From contig NZ_BSFC01000030.1 of assembly GCF_027922145.1 (NCBI RefSeq), positions 62,001-126,000 of the forward strand: a DNA stretch of 64,000 nucleotides, given 5' to 3'. The notes beneath the pieces were generated by a model, which was not told the origin of the DNA, made no database searches, and worked only from the letters and a program-made list of their open reading frames with translations. Positions 16,489 through 25,080 of the stretch are shown piece after piece. Every line of letters begins with the position of its first letter. The first letter of the stretch is position 1. Position numbers and translations under genes: made by a program. The stretch comes from Novosphingobium resinovorum. Its GTDB lineage: Bacteria > Pseudomonadota > Alphaproteobacteria > Sphingomonadales > Sphingomonadaceae.

Positions 16489-16842
16489 TCTGTTGGGGCA
16501 AGAGAGAGAAATTCCAGATTGGCGGTTTACCAGAGGCGCCTGACCAGAACGAACGTTTGCAACGAGGGCAGATACTTGAATAAGTGGCAAATGCCCTAGC
16601 GCACGTTCCGACAATTACTTTTCCTTGAAAACGCCCAGTCTAAAGCAGCTTTGCTGCCCAGCGGTTGCCGAGCCAACTGCCGATGGCTATGGTATGAGCC
16701 GCCGTTCATGGTTGTGCGCTAATAACGCTTCAGTTGGTCGACGGCCGCCAGGATAGCGGAAGGTCCGCACCTGAGTGACCGAAATTGGCACCTGACGCCG
16801 TTTAAGGATCCTCTTGGCCTGCTTTAAACAGTGGCGCCTTTA
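16489..16842. other. Non-coding stretch before the insertion sequence
   Basis: These 354 bases show no convincing gene on either strand, and their base composition is more AT-rich than the flanks. I could not recognise the 5' part of the broken fecR gene that lies beyond the insertion sequence. The stretch may be debris from earlier insertions. Confidence 0.5.
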
Positions 16843-16867
16843 GAGTCCTCTTCCGAGGAGGAACCCC

Positions 16868-16883
16868 TCCGACTTCAGTCGGA
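16868..16883. repeat. Left-end hairpin of the IS200 element
   Basis: TCCGAC-TTCA-GTCGGA is a perfect six-base stem with a four-base loop, placed where IS200-family transposases recognise the left end. Confidence 0.65.
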
Positions 16884-16914
16884 TATTGGCTTCAGCCTTA
16901 GGCTCGCGTGCAAG

Positions 16915-16984
16915 CCTGTAACCTCAGGGAAAACCGAAGACCGCCTGAAGGGCGTAAGTCTTCGGTTTTCCCTGAGGTTACAGG
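16915..16984. repeat. 27-bp perfect inverted repeat directly before tnpA
   Basis: Bases 16915-16941 and 16958-16984 are exact reverse complements, with a 16-base loop. The right arm ends two bases before the tnpA ATG at 16987. In the RNA the stem would take in everything just upstream of the start codon, which would stop outside transcription and hide the ribosome-binding region. IS200 is known to limit transposase in this way; here the stem is unusually long and perfect. Confidence 0.8.
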
Positions 16985-16986
16985 CT

Positions 16987-17406
16987 ATGCGCTACAAGAG
17001 CGGTTGTCACACAACATTCCATCACCGTTATCATCTGGTGTGGGCGCCGAAGTACCGCTTCAAGGTGCTCCATGGCGACGTGCGCTTGCGGGTCCGGGAA
17101 ATCATCAGGCAAGTCTGCGCCGAGATGGGCGTGACGATCATCAATGGGGCCCTGTCGAAGGATCACGTTCACATGTTCGTCGAAATCCTGCCGCACGTCT
17201 CGGTCGCGGACTTCGTGCGCCGGGCCAAAGGGCGCTCGTCACGCAAGATCCAGCAGGAGTTCGAGCACATCCGCAAGCGCTACTGGGGACAGCGCTTCTG
17301 GCAACGCGGCTACTTCTCGACCACTTCCGGCAACATCACCGATGACATCATCATGCGGTATCTCGACAAACATACACACAAGGATGGCTTCAGCCCCGCC
17401 TCATGA
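16987..17406 (+). CDS. tnpA: IS200-type Y1 transposase TnpA
   Basis: This 139-residue protein begins MRYKSGCHTTFHHRYHLVWAPK in the IS200 style. It carries the metal-binding HUH motif as DHVHMFVEI and the catalytic tyrosine in WQRGYFSTTSGNITDD, with YLDKHTHKD following. It is near full length for the family, so the element may still be active. It has no usual ribosome site, because the region before its ATG is a 27-bp stem. Confidence 0.92.
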   Translation: MRYKSGCHTTFHHRYHLVWAPKYRFKVLHGDVRLRVREIIRQVCAEMGVTIINGALSKDHVHMFVEILPHVSVADFVRRAKGRSSRKIQQEFEHIRKRYWGQRFWQRGYFSTTSGNITDDIIMRYLDKHTHKDGFSPAS

Positions 17407-17410
17407 TCTT

Positions 17411-17426
17411 ACCGGCGTCAGCCGGT
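17411..17426. repeat. Right-end hairpin of the IS200 element
   Basis: ACCGGC-GTCA-GCCGGT is a six-base perfect stem with a four-base loop, starting five bases after the tnpA stop codon. Confidence 0.6.
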
Positions 17427-17432
17427 CAGTCA

Positions 17433-17558
17433 TTCAGTGGCCGCTTCCGTCTCGATGCGCCGGAGCAATCGCTGGCGCTGATCGGCGCACTGTTCGGGCT
17501 GGAGCCGCAGCGACGCGGCGGCGCGATCTACCTGGACAAACCGGGCGTCGCCGCCTGA
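17433..17558 (+). pseudogene. 3' remnant of a FecR-family anti-sigma factor gene
   Basis: An open frame ending at TGA 17556-17558 reads FSGRFRLDAPEQSLALIGAL and then FGLEPQRRGGAIYLDKPGVAA. This resembles the C-terminal (DUF4974-type) end of FecR proteins, where SGRFRxDxPxxAL is common. No start codon or upstream domain remains, because the IS200 right end lies immediately before it. The complete locus would have linked an ECF sigma factor to a TonB receptor. Neither the front half nor the sigma factor is visible in this window. Confidence 0.6.
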
Positions 17559-17564
17559 AGCTGT

Positions 17565-17987
17565 TCAGGCAGCGGCCAGGGTTTTGGCCAGCAGCGTACG
17601 CATCTGCTCCTCGACGCCCTCGCCGAAGCCCACGCCCATCGTCAGGCAGCGGCTATCCCCGCCAGGCCATGAACGATGGCCGGTGCCGGTGGTGTCGAGC
17701 ATTACCAGCACGTCGCCGGGGCCAAGGCGGCGACGCGTCCCGTCGGTCGCCTCGATCTCCCACTCACCCTCCAGCGTGATCGACAAGCCGGCCATGCCGC
17801 AAGGGTGCCAGTCGGTGCAGTGGTTGGGATCGCCGGTCGCTATGCCCCAGATCGAGGCCGGGGCGATGCCTTCCCAGTGCGCAGTGCCATCCTTGGCGAT
17901 CACCTTGCGGGTCAGGGGAATTTCAAGATCGACGAGGCGCGATCCGCCATCGGCTTCGGCATAGATGCACACGGCGGTCTTGGTCAT
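17565..17987 (-). CDS. Cupin-domain protein
   Basis: This 140-residue single-domain cupin has its first motif around DWHPCGMAGLSITLEGEWEIE and its second at RRRLGPGDVLVMLDTTGTGHRSW. The metal-binding His set is only partly canonical (H in DWHP and in TGHRSW), so it may be a small isomerase or a sensor and not a dioxygenase. ATG 17987 follows GGGGGAG at seven bases. It diverges from the HMG-CoA-lyase-like gene at 18088 over a short AT-rich promoter region. Function unknown. Confidence 0.8.
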   Translation of the reverse strand: MTKTAVCIYAEADGGSRLVDLEIPLTRKVIAKDGTAHWEGIAPASIWGIATGDPNHCTDWHPCGMAGLSITLEGEWEIEATDGTRRRLGPGDVLVMLDTTGTGHRSWPGGDSRCLTMGVGFGEGVEEQMRTLLAKTLAAA

Positions 17988-18031
17988 TTCACATCTCCCC
18001 CAGTGATCAGCCCGCACGACGAAAACGCCGG

Positions 18032-18061
18032 TGGACAGGCTGTGAACAAATGATATATAAA
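18032..18061 (+). promoter_or_regulatory. Probable promoter of the HMG-CoA-lyase-like gene
   Basis: TGGACA at 18032-18037 and an AT-rich TATATAA/TATAAA block at 18054-18061 give 16-18 base spacing. The local run of A and T stands out in this high-GC window. Confidence 0.5.
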
Positions 18062-18087
18062 TATAACAATATAGGCAATAAGAGAGC

Positions 18088-19035
18088 GTGCGAGACGTGT
18101 CGGTTCTGATCAGCGAAGTTGGCCCCCGCGACGGCCTCCAGAACGTCAAGGCAGTGATGCCGACCGAGGCCAAGAAGGCGTGGATCGCCGCCGAGGCCGC
18201 CACCGGCGTGCGCGAGATCGAGGTGGGGAGCTTCGTTCCCGCCAAGCTCCTGCCGCAACTGGCGGACACTGCCGAGATCGTCGCTTTTGCGCGCACCCTG
18301 CCGGACCTGACGGTGGCGGTACTGGTGCCCAATGCGCGCGGCGCGGCCGATGCGATCGCGGCCGGGGCGCACAAGCTGACCCTGCCGCTGTCGGTCTCGG
18401 AAACGCACTCGCTCAAGAACCTGCGCCGCACGCACGATCAGGTGATCGAGGAAGCCGCCCGCATCGCCGCGATGATCCGCGAACTGCCGGAGGGAGAGCG
18501 TCCGCACTTCGAAGGCAGCCTGTCCACCGTGTTCGGCTGCACGCTGGAGGGCAGCGTGCCCGACGCGCAGATCGCGCGGCTGGCGGAGCGGCTGATGGAA
18601 GCCGGCTGCGACGAAGTCGGCTTGTCCGACACTACCGGCTACGCCGATCCTTCGGCGGTGCGGCACCTCGTCAAGCTGGTGCGCGGCGTGGTGGGCGACA
18701 AGGCGCTGACCGGCATTCACTTGCACAACACGCGCGGCCTGGGTCTCGCCAACGTGCTGGCGGCGCTGGAATGCGGTCTCGACACGATCGATGCCTCGCT
18801 CGGCGGCCTCGGCGGCTGCCCCTTCGCGCCCGGCGCCAGCGGCAATATCGTGACCGAGGATCTGGCGTTCATGCTCGAAGCGATGGGCATCGATACCGGG
18901 ATCGATCTCGATCGTCTCTTCAAGGTCCGTTCGATCGTTGCCGAGGCGCTTCCGGGCGAGCCGCTCTACGGCTTCGTCACCGATGCCGGCCTGCCTTTGG
19001 GCTTCGATCCTGGAGCGCGGCGGGAGGCGGCGTAA
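18088..19035 (+). CDS. Hydroxymethylglutaryl-CoA lyase-like protein
   Basis: This 315-residue DRE-TIM metallolyase has the HMG-CoA lyase signatures SEVGPRDGLQN at the N-terminus, HLHNTRGLGLANVLAALECG, and the active-site loop GGLGGCPFAPGASGNIVTEDL with its cysteine. These enzymes split HMG-CoA or a close 3-hydroxy-3-methyl acyl-CoA into acetyl-CoA and a keto acid. The GTG start at 18088 is provisional; GTG 18097 is possible and neither has a strong ribosome site. A branched acyl-CoA from terpenoid or leucine breakdown would be a fitting substrate. The neighbours are a divergent cupin gene and a downstream transporter. Confidence 0.87.
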   Translation: MRDVSVLISEVGPRDGLQNVKAVMPTEAKKAWIAAEAATGVREIEVGSFVPAKLLPQLADTAEIVAFARTLPDLTVAVLVPNARGAADAIAAGAHKLTLPLSVSETHSLKNLRRTHDQVIEEAARIAAMIRELPEGERPHFEGSLSTVFGCTLEGSVPDAQIARLAERLMEAGCDEVGLSDTTGYADPSAVRHLVKLVRGVVGDKALTGIHLHNTRGLGLANVLAALECGLDTIDASLGGLGGCPFAPGASGNIVTEDLAFMLEAMGIDTGIDLDRLFKVRSIVAEALPGEPLYGFVTDAGLPLGFDPGARREAA

Positions 19036-19109
19036 GGTTCCCGAGCCTCTGCGCCGTTCTCGCTGTGCGGACAACGTGATCTCGCTCTTCCATAGACCCC
19101 TGCGCGTAA

Positions 19110-19156
19110 GCTAGCGTCCTGCCCTTGGTCCTCCTCCCTCCCTCAAGGACGCTAGC
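19110..19156. repeat. 11-bp inverted repeat before transporter gene
   Basis: GCTAGCGTCCT (19110-19120) and AGGACGCTAGC (19146-19156) are perfect reverse complements around a pyrimidine-rich 25-base loop. The right arm ends nine bases before the ATG at 19166, so it may be an operator pair or a translation-control hairpin. Confidence 0.55.
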
Positions 19157-19165
19157 AACATCGTC

Positions 19166-20593
19166 ATGACACATGACCTGAAACGGGTGCCCACCCGCAC
19201 GGCGGCCGCCTATGGCGCCGGGCAGCTCGGCGCGCAGATCTTCCGCGACACGCCGGCCGTTCTCCTGCCGATCTTCATGACCACGATCCTGGGCATCCCG
19301 CCCTGGCTCTCGGGGTTCGTCATCCTGATCCCCAAGCTGTGGGTGATCGTCTGCGACCCGCTGGTCGGCGTTTTTTCAGACCGCAAGAAGGAGGCTTGGG
19401 GACGCACCGGGTTCCTGACCCTCGGCGCGATCCTGACGAGCATCGGTTTCGCAAGCCTCTTCGCCATCGTCGAATATCCCAGCCCTTATGTTGCCGCGGC
19501 GGCGGTCTGCGTGCTGTTCTTGGTCGCCTCGACCGCCTTCAGCATCTACTCGGTGCCCTATCTGGCGGTTGCGTCCGAGCTGTCGAACGACACGCACGAG
19601 CGTACCCGCATCCTGACGTTCCGCATGGCGGCGACGATCGGCGGCGTGGTGATCGGTGTCGGCGTCGCGCAGCCGCTAGTCTTCGCGCTCGGCGGCGGTG
19701 CCCATGGCTGGCACGTCATGGCGTTCTCCTTCGCGGCGCTCTGCCTCGTCTCGATGCTGGTCCCGGCCATCGGCCTGCGTGGCGTGCCGCTGCTCAAGGG
19801 CACGCAGGCGCCGGGGCGGCTGAAGGAGCAGTTGGGTTCCGTGGCGTCGAACAAGCCATTCATGATCCTGCTGGTGACGACCTTCATCCAGGGCATCGGT
19901 CAGGCTTCGAGCTATACCGTCATAGGGTTCTACTACGTCTACGCGCTGAACCTGGTGCACATCATCCCGACTTTCGTGATCGCGATGGCCTGCGGCAGCC
20001 TGCTGAGCCAGCCGACGTTCCTTTACCTGTCGCGCCGCTTCGGCAAGGAGAAGTGCTACGTCGTCGGTTCGGTGCTGTGGATGCTGGTCACCGTGACCTG
20101 GTTCTTCGTCGAGCCCGAAAGCCCCGTCGTCATGACTCTGCCCCTGATCGGCGACGTCACCCGCGAGGGCCTGCTGGTGCTCGCGCGCGGCGTGTTCATC
20201 GGCATTGTCAACACCGGCTTCCTGTTGCTCTCGTTCTCGATGCTGACCGATACCGTGGACCTCCATCGCCGCCGCCACGGCTCGGCGAACGAGGGCGTGT
20301 TCTCGGGTATCTTCAGCGCCGCCGAGAAGCTGGCCTTCGCGCTCGGCCCGCTGGTGGCAGGGATCATCATGAGTGCTTTCGGCTTCGTCTCCTCCACCCA
20401 CGGCGTGGTGCAGCAGAGCCAGCACGCGGTGCTCGGCGTGATCCTGCTCTATTCGGCGGTTCCGGTGATCACGCAGTTCCTGAGCCTGCTGGTGTTCTCG
20501 CGCTACCGTCTCGACCCGGCCGAGATTTCGACCGGGCCGGAGAACTGGCAGGACGCCGCCCGCCTCGAGCCGTCGCCCAGTCTGGAGCGCTGA
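19166..20593 (+). CDS. GPH/MFS-type symporter
   Basis: This 475-residue membrane transporter with about 12 hydrophobic segments belongs to the glycoside-pentoside-hexuronide:cation (MelB-like) branch: AYGAGQLGAQIFRDTPAVLL, CDPLVGVFSDR(KKEAWG)R, YLAVASELSNDTHERTR, and HGSANEGVFSGIFSAAEKLAFALGP. It is closely paralogous to the transporter at 36033-37424 (both start with GAxGAQIFRDTPA near residue 20) and more distantly to that at 57317. In sphingomonads such permeases sit in catabolic clusters and probably move pathway compounds across the inner membrane. It is followed by a strong terminator. Confidence 0.88.
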   Translation: MTHDLKRVPTRTAAAYGAGQLGAQIFRDTPAVLLPIFMTTILGIPPWLSGFVILIPKLWVIVCDPLVGVFSDRKKEAWGRTGFLTLGAILTSIGFASLFAIVEYPSPYVAAAAVCVLFLVASTAFSIYSVPYLAVASELSNDTHERTRILTFRMAATIGGVVIGVGVAQPLVFALGGGAHGWHVMAFSFAALCLVSMLVPAIGLRGVPLLKGTQAPGRLKEQLGSVASNKPFMILLVTTFIQGIGQASSYTVIGFYYVYALNLVHIIPTFVIAMACGSLLSQPTFLYLSRRFGKEKCYVVGSVLWMLVTVTWFFVEPESPVVMTLPLIGDVTREGLLVLARGVFIGIVNTGFLLLSFSMLTDTVDLHRRRHGSANEGVFSGIFSAAEKLAFALGPLVAGIIMSAFGFVSSTHGVVQQSQHAVLGVILLYSAVPVITQFLSLLVFSRYRLDPAEISTGPENWQDAARLEPSPSLER

Positions 20594-20612
20594 TCGCGCT
20601 ATTACGGCGACG

Positions 20613-20652
20613 ACAAAAAGCCCGCCTCGTGCAAAACGAGGCGGGCTTTTTT
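20613..20652. terminator. Strong bidirectional Rho-independent terminator
   Basis: AAAAAGCCCGCCTCGT pairs with ACGAGGCGGGCTTTTT around a five-base loop (20631-20635). A-run and T-run on the two sides serve both converging genes, the transporter (ends 20593) and the SDR (ends 20674). Confidence 0.92.
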
Positions 20653-20673
20653 ATGCCTGACGGTAAGTAAGGT

Positions 20674-21432
20674 TCAGGCGCCGGGGATGTTGCCGCCATC
20701 GACCGGGATGAACACGCCCGACACCGCCTTGTTGGCCGGATCGGCAAGGAACAGCACGCTATTGGCGATGTCTTCCGGCGTGGCGAGACGGCCGAGCGGG
20801 CTGTAGGTTTCCATCTTGGCGAGGAAATCGCCGTCGCTTTCGCCATCCAGCTTGTTGCCCATGAGCATTTCGGTCGGCACTGCGCCCGGCAGCACCGCAT
20901 TGACGCGCACGCCGTAACGCCCCGCTGCGCGCGCGGCCGTCCGCGTGGTCATCAGCACCGCCGCCTTGGAGCCGCAATAGGCCGCGCCAGTCGGGTTCGC
21001 GGTGATCGACATGCCCGAACCCATGTTGACGATGGCGCCGCCGTTGCCCTTCACCTTCATTCGCCGGATCGCGTGCTTGCAGCCGAGGAACACGCCGTCG
21101 GAATTGATCGCGAAGTGCTTCTGCCACATCTCCAGCGGCATGTCCTCGAACGGAATGTTCGGCCGGTAGATGCCGGCGTTGTTGACGAGCACGTCGATGC
21201 CGCCCAGTTCGCGATCGATGTAGTCCATCAGGGCGATCCAGGAGTCCTCGCTGGTCACGTCCAGCGTGCGCTCGATGATCTTGCCATCAGTCGAGATGTC
21301 GCCCGAGGCGGCGAGATCGGCGCTGATGACGGTGGCTCCGCGTGCGGCGAAGGCCGAGACGATGGCTTGGCCCAGACCGCCTGCACCACCGGTCACCACG
21401 ACGTTCAGTCCGGCAAAATTGTCTTGAATCAT
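20674..21432 (-). CDS. Short-chain dehydrogenase/reductase
   Basis: This 252-residue classical SDR has TGGAGGLG near residue 15, acidic ADLA after strand two (NAD-preferring), VLVNNAGIY, serine in NMGSGMSI and the catalytic YCGSK. The C-terminus is the usual FIPVDGGN. ATG 21432 is chosen from the SDR family start; an in-frame ATG at 21471 is the alternative, and neither has a clear ribosome site. It is divergent from the TonB receptor gene at 21660 and shares its control region, so it is probably part of the same pathway as receptor and P450. Confidence 0.87.
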   Translation of the reverse strand: MIQDNFAGLNVVVTGGAGGLGQAIVSAFAARGATVISADLAASGDISTDGKIIERTLDVTSEDSWIALMDYIDRELGGIDVLVNNAGIYRPNIPFEDMPLEMWQKHFAINSDGVFLGCKHAIRRMKVKGNGGAIVNMGSGMSITANPTGAAYCGSKAAVLMTTRTAARAAGRYGVRVNAVLPGAVPTEMLMGNKLDGESDGDFLAKMETYSPLGRLATPEDIANSVLFLADPANKAVSGVFIPVDGGNIPGA

Positions 21433-21568
21433 CGTGACTTGATATCCCGAAAAAGTACGCTTTGGGCCCATCGCCCGCTCAGTCGCAGCCGTGAGCCTGT
21501 CTCGCGGTTAACCTTCGTCGTTCGCGGGCAAGCACGGATTCTGGGGGCTCTCCGCCTAGTGATAAATC

Positions 21569-21579
21569 ATCGGCTGGTG
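21569..21579 (+). promoter_or_regulatory. Shared ATCGGCTGGTG motif between SDR and TonB receptor genes
   Basis: ATCGGCTGGTG lies in the divergent region. The identical 11-mer occurs at 43835-43845 and a two-mismatch relative at 56376-56404, all in divergent promoter regions of region 3. Around it lie TGATAAATCA and TGATCA, which give partial dyad symmetry. Confidence 0.45.
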
Positions 21580-21659
21580 ATCAACAAACTCGACTCAAAT
21601 TGTTCAAAATCGGATGTGAGGCACCTTCGTCGGACAACAAAGGTTCGGGGAAAATCGCC

Positions 21660-23819
21660 ATGTGCAGTCGGTTCGCTTTCCTTTTCAGCACCGCTTTCGC
21701 CACCACTCTTTTTACGGTGCCTGCCATGGCACAGGAGGCTCCGCAGGTATCGTCCGATGCTGTTGGGGGCAATGACATCGTCGTCACCGCGCAGCGCCGC
21801 GAACAATCGCTGCAGGACACCCCGATCGCCGTCAGCGCCTTCAGCCCGGCGATGCTGGAGGATCGCGCGATCACCAGCGTGATCAACATCGCCCAGAACA
21901 CCCCGGGCCTCTATCTCAGCCAGGGCACCGCATCGCCCAGCACGCTGCAGGTCGCCATGCGCGGTGCGCTGGAGCAGAACGGCGGCACAATCACCTCGGA
22001 ATCGCCGGTCGCGATCTATATCGACGACGTCTATCAGTCGCGCCTCTCGGCTGCCGACTACGACCTTGCCGACATCGAGAGGGTCGAAGTGCTCCGCGGT
22101 CCGCAGGGCACGCTTTACGGTCGAAACTCGATGACCGGCGCGATCAAGCTGATCACCCGCCAGCCCAATGGCGAGCACTGGGCGAACTTCGACATCAGCT
22201 ATGCCCGCTTCGAGGAGGTCAAGGCCAAAGTCAGCGTCGGGGCACCGATCACCGGGAACCTCGCGCTGGCGGCCTCGGGCTTCTATGACAACCGTAACGA
22301 GGGCTGGCAGCACAACATCTACACGGGCGAGGACGTGACCAAGTTCCGCCGCTATGGCGGCCAGGTCGCGCTCGGCATCACAAATGTCGATAAGCTCGAG
22401 GCGGTGGTGACCGCGCGCTATGCGAAGAGCACCAGCGACGGCCAGCACTTCCTGCCGATCGAGCCGACCTCGCCCTACCACCCGGCCATCGGCTTCTACG
22501 AGACGCGCACGCCGCTACCCGCCATCGGCAACAACGAGCAATATTCGTTCTCCGGCCGCCTCGGCTATGACCTGAGCGACACGATCACCGTGCGCTCGAT
22601 CACTGCCTACCAGCACCTCAAGGAGCGCTGGGCGCTCGACTTCGCGGGTGGCTACGTCGCGCCGGGCAGCACTGCCGACCCCATCGTCGGCTTCTATCGC
22701 GACAGTCTGGGCCGCCAGAACCAGTTCACGCAGGAATTCCAGCTGCTCGCCAACAGCGCGGACGATCGGTTCCACTTCATCGCGGGCGCCTTCTACTTCC
22801 ATGAGCATGCGGAGCAGGGCACGGCGGGCGACATCTTCCTGGGCTTCCAGCTCCAGCCCTCGACGATCGACACGACCTCGAAGAGCTACGCCGGATACGC
22901 GCAGGCGGACTACGAGATCGTCCCCGGCCTGACCGCATCGGCCGGCATCCGCTACACGCATGACACCAAGTCGTTCTTCGGTACTACGCCGGACTCGCTG
23001 GGCGTCATCCACGACCTGAACTACGCCATCAAGGCGAACGTCTGGACGCCCAAGTTCAACCTGCAGTACAAGTTCTCGCCCGACGCTATGGTCTACGCCA
23101 CCGTGGCGCGAGGTTACCGCGCCGCCGGGTTCAACTCGCTCAATTCCGGTGAGCCAAATGGCTACGGACGGCCCTACGCGCCCGAATTCGCATGGTCCTA
23201 CGAAGTGGGCGCCAAAGTCGACCTGCTCGACCGTGCGCTGCAGTTGAACCTTGCCGCCTACCACGAGAGTCTCGACAACCTGCAGACGCTGGCGCTCGGC
23301 AACGTGGCGGGCAGTTACCTGATCCAGAACGCCGCGAAGGCCAAGGTGGAGGGCGTCGAACTGGAATCGACCCTCCGCCCGATAGAGGGGGTCAGCCTCT
23401 TCGGGAACGTCACCTACACTTACGACAAGTACCAGGAACTCGATCCGGGATCGCAGGCTGCGACCTCCGGCGCGACCCGCCTGCCGCTGATCTCGCGCTG
23501 GCAGTACCAGGTCGGCGGCACGGCGGATATTCCGCTGGGCGACAGCACGGTGACGCTCGCGGCCGACTACAGCTGGCGCGCGGCGTACAACTCGCTGGTC
23601 TCGCTGTCGGAAGCTTCGCAGAATCCGGCGATCGGGCGCGCCAATGCCTCGATCACCTACAAGCTGCCGGGTGAGCGCGTACAGATCTATGCGCAGGCCA
23701 CCAATGTCTTCAACTCGAAGGACTGGTTCGCCTCGGCCGAGTTCGTACCGGGCCTGTTCGGCTACAAGATCCCGCTGGAGCCGCGCGTGTGGCGCGTCGG
23801 CTTCCGCTACAAGATGTGA
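21660..23819 (+). CDS. TonB-dependent outer-membrane receptor
   Basis: This 719-residue receptor has a signal peptide ending TVPAMAQE, the TonB box and plug start DIVVTAQRREQSLQDTPIAV, plug motif VEVLRGPQGTLYGRNSMTGAI, and a barrel with typical strands (FNLQYKFSPDAMVYATVARGYRAAGFN). The end, WRVGFRYKM, has a methionine where an aromatic residue is usual. ATG 21660 is chosen because it directly precedes the signal peptide; a TTG 60 bases upstream would extend it without reason. The P450 gene follows 18 bases after the stop, so receptor and P450 are co-transcribed. It probably imports the P450 substrate. Confidence 0.93.
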   Translation: MCSRFAFLFSTAFATTLFTVPAMAQEAPQVSSDAVGGNDIVVTAQRREQSLQDTPIAVSAFSPAMLEDRAITSVINIAQNTPGLYLSQGTASPSTLQVAMRGALEQNGGTITSESPVAIYIDDVYQSRLSAADYDLADIERVEVLRGPQGTLYGRNSMTGAIKLITRQPNGEHWANFDISYARFEEVKAKVSVGAPITGNLALAASGFYDNRNEGWQHNIYTGEDVTKFRRYGGQVALGITNVDKLEAVVTARYAKSTSDGQHFLPIEPTSPYHPAIGFYETRTPLPAIGNNEQYSFSGRLGYDLSDTITVRSITAYQHLKERWALDFAGGYVAPGSTADPIVGFYRDSLGRQNQFTQEFQLLANSADDRFHFIAGAFYFHEHAEQGTAGDIFLGFQLQPSTIDTTSKSYAGYAQADYEIVPGLTASAGIRYTHDTKSFFGTTPDSLGVIHDLNYAIKANVWTPKFNLQYKFSPDAMVYATVARGYRAAGFNSLNSGEPNGYGRPYAPEFAWSYEVGAKVDLLDRALQLNLAAYHESLDNLQTLALGNVAGSYLIQNAAKAKVEGVELESTLRPIEGVSLFGNVTYTYDKYQELDPGSQAATSGATRLPLISRWQYQVGGTADIPLGDSTVTLAADYSWRAAYNSLVSLSEASQNPAIGRANASITYKLPGERVQIYAQATNVFNSKDWFASAEFVPGLFGYKIPLEPRVWRVGFRYKM

Positions 23820-23837
23820 ACTGAAGGAGTGACGGAT

Positions 23838-25073
23838 ATGGCCGGAGAGACCGGAATCGCAGAACCGGTGCGGGACGTCGACTTCGGCTCCCCGGCCTTC
23901 CTCGAAGATCCCTGGAGCCCGCTGCGCGCGCTCCAGGATCAGGACCCGGTGTTCTGGAGCGAGAAGCAGCAGGCGTGGATCGTCACCCGCTACGAAGACG
24001 TCATGGCGACTTTCCGCGATCAGCGCCTGTCCGCCTCGCGCATTGTGCCATTTCTTTCCACGCTGGTGCCTGACGTGCGCGCCGAGTATCCGCTCGTCGC
24101 GCATTTCGAGGAGAAGTGGATCTCCAACGTCGACCAGCCCGTCCACTCGCGGCTGCGGCGGCTGATGGCGAACGCCTTCTCGCGCAAGGTGGTGGATGCC
24201 CTGCGCCCCGCCTCGCGCAAGATCAGCGAGGACATCCTGCGTGAAGTCGATGGGCGAGAGGTGGACTACGTCCACGCCGTCGCGCGTGAACTGCCGGCGC
24301 GGGTGATCACCGCGATGTTCGGCATTCCCGACCACTTGCGCGACCAGTTCGCCGACTGGGCGGGCGCGATCCAGCAGGCCACCGGCGCCGCGGTGCTGAC
24401 GCGCGAGATGGTGGACCTCTATCACCAGACTCTTGCCGACATGAACGTCGAACTGCTCAAGCTGATCGCCGAGCGGCGCGAGAGCCCGAAGGAAGACCTG
24501 CTCAGCCAGTTCGTCCAGGCGCGCGACGCCAACGACCAGCTTTCCGACGACGAGTTGCTGGGCGCCTGCCACGCCACGATCATCGCCGGGTTCGAGACGA
24601 CGATGCACATGCTGACGCTGGGCATGCTCGAACTGCACGAGCGGCCCGCGCTGCAGGCGCGCCTGCTTTCCGGGCCGGCCGACGCGGCAAAGGTGGTGGA
24701 CGAACTGCTGCGCTACATCGGCATGGCCAAGGGCATGCTGCGCATCGCGCGCGAGGATTTCGAGTGGCATGGTCACACGATCCGCAAGGGCGACTTCGTC
24801 TACGGCATGAACATCTCAGCCAACCGCGACCCCCGCATGTGGCAGCGGCCTGACGAGATCGACCCGAACCGCGACAACAACCGCTCGATGGCGTTCGGGC
24901 CGGGCATGCATTTCTGCCTCGGGCACCTGCTGGCGAAGATGGAACTGGCGGAGTTCTTCACGGAGCTTTTCGGCAGCTACGACGTGGCGATCCTCTCCGC
25001 CGAGCGACCGTGGATCAACAGCTTCACGTTCCGGGGGCTGGATGAGCTGCCGGTGCGGATCAGCAGGAAATAG
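23838..25073 (+). CDS. Cytochrome P450
   Basis: This 411-residue soluble bacterial P450 has its I-helix as ATIIAGFETTMHML, ExxR in DELLRYI, and the heme loop MAFGPGMHFCLGHLLAKME with the proximal cysteine. It lacks the GGLDTVVNFLSF stretch of the CYP101-like P450 at 9902, so it belongs to another family (I cannot name the number). ATG 23838 is chosen because AAGGAG lies eight bases upstream; the GTG at 23829 overlaps that site. It is co-transcribed with the TonB receptor just before it. No ferredoxin gene is near, so redox partners are encoded elsewhere. Confidence 0.93.
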   Translation: MAGETGIAEPVRDVDFGSPAFLEDPWSPLRALQDQDPVFWSEKQQAWIVTRYEDVMATFRDQRLSASRIVPFLSTLVPDVRAEYPLVAHFEEKWISNVDQPVHSRLRRLMANAFSRKVVDALRPASRKISEDILREVDGREVDYVHAVARELPARVITAMFGIPDHLRDQFADWAGAIQQATGAAVLTREMVDLYHQTLADMNVELLKLIAERRESPKEDLLSQFVQARDANDQLSDDELLGACHATIIAGFETTMHMLTLGMLELHERPALQARLLSGPADAAKVVDELLRYIGMAKGMLRIAREDFEWHGHTIRKGDFVYGMNISANRDPRMWQRPDEIDPNRDNNRSMAFGPGMHFCLGHLLAKMELAEFFTELFGSYDVAILSAERPWINSFTFRGLDELPVRISRK

Positions 25074-25080
25074 CCACATA

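Larger units (their letters stand above)
16843..17440 (+). mobile_element. IS200/IS605-family insertion sequence carrying tnpA only (ends approximate)
   Basis: The element is defined by the Y1 transposase gene at 16987-17406 and by small hairpins on both sides, as in IS200-type elements that move as single strands: TCCGAC-TTCA-GTCGGA at 16868-16883 and ACCGGC-GTCA-GCCGGT at 17411-17426. There are no long terminal inverted repeats, as expected for this family. There is no tnpB. The exact cut sites cannot be set without a related empty site. Just outside the right end lies the tail of a fecR gene, so the element sits in or next to a broken gene. Confidence 0.8.

Noticed and set aside
16489..16842. 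The missing 5' part of the broken fecR gene to the left of the insertion sequence
   Set aside because: Neither strand shows a FecR-like segment in these bases, so simple insertion into an intact gene at this place is not supported.
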